Assembly: GCA_031761405.1 (NCBI GenBank)
Contig: JASEVX010000011.1
Span: 18,837,008-18,901,007, forward strand
Direction of reading: 5' to 3'
DNA from: Serripes groenlandicus
Taxonomy: Eukaryota; Mollusca; Bivalvia; Cardiida; Cardiidae
DNA length: 64,000 nt
A program made the position numbers and the translations under genes. How positions within the stretch are numbered: position 1 is the first letter of the stretch; every line of letters starts with the position of its first letter. Below the pieces are notes generated by a model that made no database searches, was not told where the DNA came from, and worked only from the letters and a program-made list of their open reading frames with translations. Positions 58,481 through 64,000 of this stretch are shown piece by piece.

Positions 58481-58499
58481 CTGATTACCTCATATAGTA

Positions 58500-58729
58500 T
58501 TAACCCTTTCCCTCATACGACAATTCTGCAGCAGACGACTTTGAACGTATTTTGTCAAAACATAGAAAATCTCTATAATTGAATGGATAACCTATGACTA
58601 AAAGTGGAAAACATTGTGACAAAAGGAGAAATTGCACGTTTTGTTCAATTTCTTCTTTTGTTACTGTGTTTTTAAAAAGCCGTCTGCTGCAGAGGCGTCA
58701 GAAAGCGTCTATATGAGGGAAAGGGTTAA
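58500..58729 (+). mobile_element. TTAA palindromic MITE 20 bases after the SFI1-like stop
   Basis: Intact 230-bp copy: TTAACCCTTTCCCTCATACG and ATATGAGGGAAAGGGTTAA ends, hairpin near GCACGTTTTGTTC. It is probably inside the 3' UTR; no AATAAA is seen between the stop and its end. Confidence 0.85.
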
Positions 58730-59027
58730 AGTGTCATCTTATTTGAAGACATCATAGGAAAAAAAAAGTCAAATATATAAAATGGACAAAGTTCTTAAAC
58801 ATTGTATTCCTTTTGCATGTTGAAATGTCACTACCATGTGACTGATGCATGTATGTCAGTAATCACTATTTTAATCACATTTTGATATGTACAAGGAATG
58901 GCAAAAGAAAATTTGCTCATATTGAGAGCAAATTTCTCCTTTTGTCACAATGTTTTTGATAGTCGCTTGCTGCGGAATCAATTATTGGGAAAGGGTTTTA
59001 TTTTGTACGGAGATAATTTGGATCATC

Positions 59028-59256
59028 TTAACCCTTTTCCACATACAACAAATCTGCAGTAGACAACTTTGAAAAGTTTTATGCAAAAATATGATAAAAT
59101 CTCTATTGATAATGGTAAAATTATTGAAAAAAGTTGAAAACATTGTGGCACAAGGACAAATTGCTCGTTAAGATGAATTTCTTCTTTTGTCACAAAGTTT
59201 TCAAAAGTGGTCTGATGCAGAGGCGTCAGCAAGCATGCATATGAGGGAACGAGTTA
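59028..59256 (+). mobile_element. TTAA palindromic MITE, CACATA left
   Basis: TTAACCCTTTTCCACATAC start and ATATGAGGGAACGAGTTAT end; hairpin diverged. Confidence 0.72.
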
Positions 59257-59427
59257 TGCTTTTCCTATAGGATACTTAAAATGTTTGGTCATCTGCCTGG
59301 GCAGGGAGACTTGGTATTATAGCGATCCTTTCTTTGTTGTCTGTCAGTCTGAGTGTCTTGTCCATTTCTCTTTCATATACTGCTATTTTGAAGGTGATAC
59401 GTCAGTTCTTTTGAACACTATATTTTT

Positions 59428-60126
59428 AGCTCACCTGAGCATGAAATGCGGAGTGAGCTATTGTGATCACTCAGCTTCCAATGGCGCCTGTCTGTTTGTT
59501 CATATTTTACTACAAACAACTTCTCCTCCTATACCAATGGACCAATTTCAAAATAATTTCTAAGTAATGTTTCTTAGATGATCGTCTTACAAAGTTGTTC
59601 GAAGAATTTAACTTCATGTTGAAGTTAGGTTGCTGCGGCACCAGAAATAGGGAAAATTGTCAAAATTTTTCTTGACTAAAAAGTACTGGCCCGATTTGAA
59701 AATTGTTTGGCACAAATGTACCTTGGGTAACCCTCTACCAAAATTGTTCAAGTTATTTCGATCTGTTGGAAAAACTTGGTCGCAAAGATGCGGGGCTTGT
59801 TTTCCTTATATGTATGTAAAGTGAAATTTTTAAAAATCTGCTTGACCAAAAATACTGGCATGATTTGAAAATGATTTGGCACAGAGGTTCCTTGAGTGAC
59901 TCTACCGAGATGTTCATATTATTTTGATCTGTTGAAAAACATGACCACCAAGGGGGCGGGGCTGGTTTTGCTTGTATGTATGTATAGTAAAAACTTTAAA
60001 AAACTTCTTGTCAAAAGTATAGGCCTGATTTTGAAATAACTTTGCACAAATGTTCCTTGAGTGACCATTCATTTTCCATGTTATATAAAATCAGGTGAGC
60101 GATCTAGGTTCATCATGGTACTCTTG
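59428..60126 (+). mobile_element. HINE-type element A3
   Basis: T|AGCTCACCTG start, CAGGTGAGCGATC near the end, CTTG|T terminus. Three diverged core units (GATTTGAAAATGATTTGGCA and relatives). The terminal hairpin is eroded. Confidence 0.78.
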
Positions 60127-60226
60127 TTTGTTTAAATCCCAATATTTTTGTGTTACTCTATTATTAAGCTTTGTGTATCATACCATCTACGTGGGGTAGA
60201 TGGTGATTGGCTAGTCATATTTATGC

Positions 60227-60720
60227 TTAACCCTTTCCCACATGCAGATGCGTCTTAAAGCAGATGGCTTTTAAAACATTAAGGCAAAAAGAGAAACTCC
60301 TCTAATTGAGCATTATCTCCATTTGCCTTAACTGTTTCAAATGTATTCAATAATTATACTTTCATTTTTAGAAATTCTACACATTTTTATACGCCCAGAT
60401 ACATAGTATATGGGGGCTATATAGGAGTAACGCTTGTCGGTTGGTCCATTGGTCTGTAGACATTTCTTGTGAACACTATTTCTCAGCAACCCTTGGTCAG
60501 AATTCAATATAACCTCACAAGAATGATTGACACCAAGCCTAGTTGTGCATATTGTCAGCGTGTTGCACTGGAATTATTTTTAAATGAGTTACGGCTCCTT
60601 GAATTTCTCATACATATTTATATTGTCAGGCACCAGCTGGCGGTATTCTTCACCTTCAGTGATATTTCTAGTTTTGCTAAATGTTCTGTGGAAGAGTTAT
60701 TGCATGGGGTAAAGGGTTAA
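60227..60720. mobile_element. TTAA MITE split by HINE B4
   Basis: TTAACCCTTTCCCACATGC start, broken after CTACACATTTTT (60388); resumes TTTTGCTAAATGTTCT at 60672 and ends GGGGTAAAGGGTTAA. Confidence 0.75.
60389..60671 (+). mobile_element. HINE-type element B4, diverged
   Basis: T|ATACGCCCAGATACATAG start with a fold to TATATGGGGGC. The right end has hairpin TCACCTTCAGTGA and CTAG|T. Confidence 0.78.
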
Positions 60721-60756
60721 TTGTTAGTCTTATATTATATTGCATGTAATTTTAAA

Positions 60757-60865
60757 TATGATAGTAATGGCTTCCTTCCTTGGTGCTCAGGGTTGCGACA
60801 CGACTGATATAAAATGATAGTCGGGATAAATTACAAAGGAAATAATGTTAAAAATGGTGCATAAT
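60757..60865 (+). mobile_element. SINE fragment
   Basis: GATAGTAATGGCTTCCTTCC, TTGGTGCTCAGGGTTG and a remnant tail match 36994-37259. Confidence 0.6.
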
Positions 60866-61596
60866 TTTGCAAAACGACATTCTTACAAACGCAATGTAAC
60901 TGTAAACTGACTTTTTCATGTATTCTGCTTGCGACCCTTGAATGTGCAAGGGGTCTATTGTCTAAAGAATATGTTTTTATGACCCCCAACCTCGGCAGGG
61001 AGATGCATGGGGATCAATTCTCCATTCTCTGTCCGTACTTACACTTAAACCCCTTTCCCACATACAACAAATCTGCAGCAGACGACTTTGAAAATGATTA
61101 CTAAAAATTATTGAAAATCTCTTTCTCCTTTTGCCATAATGTTTTCAGAAGTAACCTGCTGAGTTATTACTTATAATATAGCACACATTCATTCGGGTTT
61201 GTTTTGTAGAATAGTAACAATTTAAAAAAAAACCTTGGTATACATTTATAATGAATATGTAACTATATTCTGAAGAAGTCGATAGCTTTACCATAATCCA
61301 TTGTGTTTTCTTCCATGACATTTACCCCACCATGACAGATTTGTGGGACAAAAGATGATAAATTAAACAATCATCGTTTTTCCGACATGTGGCAGAATGA
61401 GAAATTTCTCCCAAAATGCCACAATATGTCCAACTCTATTGAATAATTTAGCGTTTGCTTGTAAAGATTTTCTATAGATTTGACTGGATTTTATCAAAGT
61501 TTGTTTAATGTGGGGGGAACAGGTCAACTATTTTAACCATGGCTTTAATTTAAGATTTTAATCAAGTGCTTTATATATTTTTTTCTTTCTTTTAAA

Positions 61597-61700
61597 TTGG
61601 GGTTTTATGCCAATTTCAACATTATTTCAGTTATATCACAGCGACAGTTTACTTATTCATGTGCCTCGGTAATCAAACCAGTACTTATCTAGGAAATGCA
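61597..61700 (-). mobile_element. SINE 3' part, minus strand
   Basis: ATTGGGGTTTTATGCC, ATTTCAGTTATATCACAGC and AATCAAACCAGTACT are the reverse complement of the 56979 family tail. Confidence 0.75.
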
Positions 61701-62079
61701 GAGGTGACCACTAACACAAGTTGACTGTATTTAGAGTTTATGTGTTTTTCTTTTGAAGTTTTCAGTTTGGAATTTAGAATATTTTCGCTGTTATCTTCTT
61801 AGTTCTGTAGTCAAGTCAAAAATGATTATATGTCAGGAGGAAATAAGTCCTAACCTTGACCTTTTGATATTGTAATTATGACCTTGACCTTATAGTGTAG
61901 GTCAGTGTTGTTCCTAGTTTTGCCATACAATATAATATCTGTGATAAATTATTGATATATTCTCAACAATGGATATTTATTTTTTTATTTGCAAAATCAA
62001 ATAAACTTTTGTGGTATATATACATTGTTTTATAACTTACTATTTCCCACATCATGTTTGACCTATATGATTATTGATT

Positions 62080-62352
62080 ATATCCTCTTCGAAGAAGAGG
62101 GGGTATATAAGAGTCACTGTGTCGGGCTGTCGGTCGGAAGCCATATTTTGTCCGGCCTATTTCTTACAAACCACTGGGTGGAATTCAATAAAATTTTACA
62201 TGAAGCTTCTATACCAAGAGGTGATGTGCATATTCTAAAGGTCTTACAATTGCATGTTATTTTACAGAGTTATGGCCCTTTTACTTATTAAGTTATTGTG
62301 TAGATCAAGGTGCTGTTTTGGGGGTATTTATCATCTTCAGTGATAGTTCTAG
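62080..62352 (+). mobile_element. HINE-type element B3
   Basis: ATATCCTCTTCGAAGAAGAG fold, core ACCACTGGGTGGAATTCAAT, right GGGGGTAT, hairpin ATCATCTTCAGTGAT and CTAG|T. HINE A4 starts eight bases later. Confidence 0.83.
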
Positions 62353-62359
62353 TTTTATT

Positions 62360-63220
62360 AGCTTTGTCATGGCGAATTGTCCGTTGTGTGTGCGTTAACT
62401 TTTTCCTTTAAACAACTTCTACTCCCTAACCACATGGCCAATTTGGTTGAAACTTCATAGGAAACATCCTCTCAATATCCTCTCTTAAATTCCTTCAATG
62501 TTTTTTTGATCCATCCAAAATTCTGGTTTCCATGGCAACCAAAAGAAAAAAATAGTGAAAACTTAAAAAAATCTTATTTTTTTTGTAGAAATGTTCCTTG
62601 GGTGACCCTTTATTAGACTCCTTCAAGAAATGTTGATTGGTTGAAAAACATGGCCGCCAGGGGCGGGGCTATTTTGCCTTGTATAGCTATAGTGAAAACT
62701 TAAAATTTCTTCTTCTCCGAAAGTGTTCAGCCGATTTTCAAATAATTTTGTAGAAATGTTCATTGGGTGACCCTCTATCAGATTCCTTCAAGCCTTATCG
62801 ATTGGTGGGAAAACATGGCCGCCAGAGGGCGGTGCTATTTTGCCTTATATGACCATAGTGAAAACTTAAAGAATCTTCTTTTCCAAAAGTGTTCAGCAGA
62901 TTTTCAAATAATTTTGTAGAAATGTTCCTAGGCTGACCCTCTATCAGATTCCTTCAAGCCATGTTGATTGGTAAAAAAAAAACATTGCCGCCAGAGGGCG
63001 GGGCTATTTTGCCTTATATCGCTTAAGAAATACTTAAAAAATCTTCTCCTCCGAAAGTGTCTGGCTGATATTCAAATAATTTTGCAGAAATGTTCCTAGG
63101 CTGACCCTCTATCAGATTGCTATCAAGCCATGTTAATTGGTTGAAAAATATGGCCGCCAGGGGGAGATTTGATTTTTGCCTTTTGGCCATGGAGCGATAC
63201 TGGCCCTCTTGGGCCTCTTG
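62360..63220 (+). mobile_element. HINE-type element A4 with tandem core
   Basis: T|AGCTTTGTCATGG start. Core units with ATTTTGTAGAAATGTTC and GGCCGCCAGAGGGCGG are about 160 bp apart. The right end is GAGCGATAC, hairpin GGCCCTCTTGGGCC and CTTG|T. Confidence 0.78.
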
Positions 63221-63699
63221 TTTAAAGTGGAATTATGCCAGGTTTTTGCCCCCAACAGGGTGGCATTTCAGGCATACAACAGCTCTACAGCAGAAACGAT
63301 TTAGCAAACGTATGAACATTCTTTAAAAATGCAAGTATTAGTATTGACTAGAATTTAAAAGAATTTTAGCAAAAAGAGAAAATGCTCATCATTTTCGGTT
63401 GAAATGCATCGTATCACAGTTGCCTACTTCTTCTTGATGAAATCCCTATGATGGAAAAGGAATAAGGGTCTGACAAAATAATGAGTTTTAAGTTCGTTGC
63501 CAACAGGAATGCTCATTGAGCCATGATTCGAAAGGGTGACCCTAGGGTTGAGATTGTGAACAAAACACATTCTATGGCGGCCAGTTCACCAGCACATTTA
63601 GTATTTCTCCCACCCCCTTTCCCATTTGAAGACGAGGTGGTATATTGATTTTCGAATGTCGGTCCGTCCGCCTGTCGGTAGACACAATCTTGTCTCATT

Positions 63700-63962
63700 A
63701 TACCCCCCACAAACAAGTTTTGGAGGGTATATAGGAATCGCCCTGTCCGTCCGTCCGTCTGTCTGTCCATATGTCTTGTAAGAGCAACTCCTCCTTAACG
63801 GCTTAACCGATTCTGATGAAACATTACACAGTTGTAGTACACGAGGATGTGCATGAAGTAGGATTATCCCGGTCGGAAATATATCCGTCCGTCTGTCTGT
63901 CCATATGTCTTTGTAAGCGCAACGGGGGGTATCCTTTTGTGAGTTCACTCACAGTTCTATAG
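63700..63962 (+). mobile_element. HINE-type element B5, divergent
   Basis: T|ATACCCCCC left fold to GGAGGGTATATAGGA, microsatellite GTCCGTCCGTCTGTCTGTCC twice, right GGGGGGTAT, hairpin GTGAGTTCACTCAC and end CTATAG|T. Confidence 0.78.
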
Positions 63963-64000
63963 TTGATAACTGGATTACGCTTGGGCATTCAATACTTGAA

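Larger units (their letters stand above)
58730..64000. other. Downstream flank, repeats only
   Basis: Four full-length-looking HINEs plus B5, two MITEs and SINE fragments at 60757-60865 and 61597-61700. No open frame here matches a known domain by eye. Confidence 0.6.

Noticed and set aside
60469..60720. 83-codon open frame downstream
   Set aside because: It lies inside HINE B4 and the MITE right arm. Similar frames at 41102 and 61989 are translations of the same HINE core.

Overview
The window looks like nuclear DNA of a bivalve mollusc. It is AT-rich and intron-rich, with short exons and canonical GT-AG introns. It is saturated with repeat types common in bivalves: tRNA-derived SINEs, Helentron-like (HINE-type) elements with tandem cores, and short palindromic MITEs. 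The species assignment is inference from repeat style only; no rRNA, mitochondrial or database evidence was available.

One protein-coding gene is supported. It lies on the + strand, with 31 exons recognised between 6365 and 58480. Joined, they read in one frame through every splice junction (4,843 bases, about 1,613 residues plus a TAA stop at 58478-58480). The product carries about 45 tryptophan-centred repeats of the Sfi1 type (pattern like A-x-x-x-F-x-x-W-x-x-x-x), so it is called an SFI1-like centrin-binding centriole/centrosome protein. The repeat array is interrupted at exons 16-18 by a Ser/Thr-Pro-rich linker and ends in a second Ser/Thr-Pro-rich tail. The 5' end of the gene is not in view: exon 6365-6494 starts inside a codon and has no usable ATG, and I found no convincing exon in 1-6364.

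Layout: 1-6364 is upstream intron or flank filled with repeats. 6365-7567 holds the first two recognised exons. 7717-14948 is one giant Helentron-like element with a 7-kb higher-order tandem core inside intron 2. 15100-38629 holds exons 3-17, with introns full of MITEs, SINEs and HINEs. 38630-42760 is a repeat-filled intron with nested inverted repeats and a 152-bp tandem element. 42761-58480 holds exons 18-31. 58481-64000 is downstream flank, again dense in HINEs and MITEs, with no gene seen.

The main non-genic signal is the mobile DNA. At least seven HINE-type families share one architecture: a left subterminal repeat, often a tandem core, the inverted copy of the left repeat, a small hairpin, then an end near CTTG or CTAG followed by T. 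More than 40 copies of a roughly 230-bp palindromic MITE with TTAA flanks and CCCTTTCCC ends are scattered in both orientations. Nested insertions (HINE in MITE, MITE in HINE, SINE in MITE, TIR element in MITE) allow some relative ages to be read directly. A 200-base N run (56538-56737) is an assembly gap inside one MITE.
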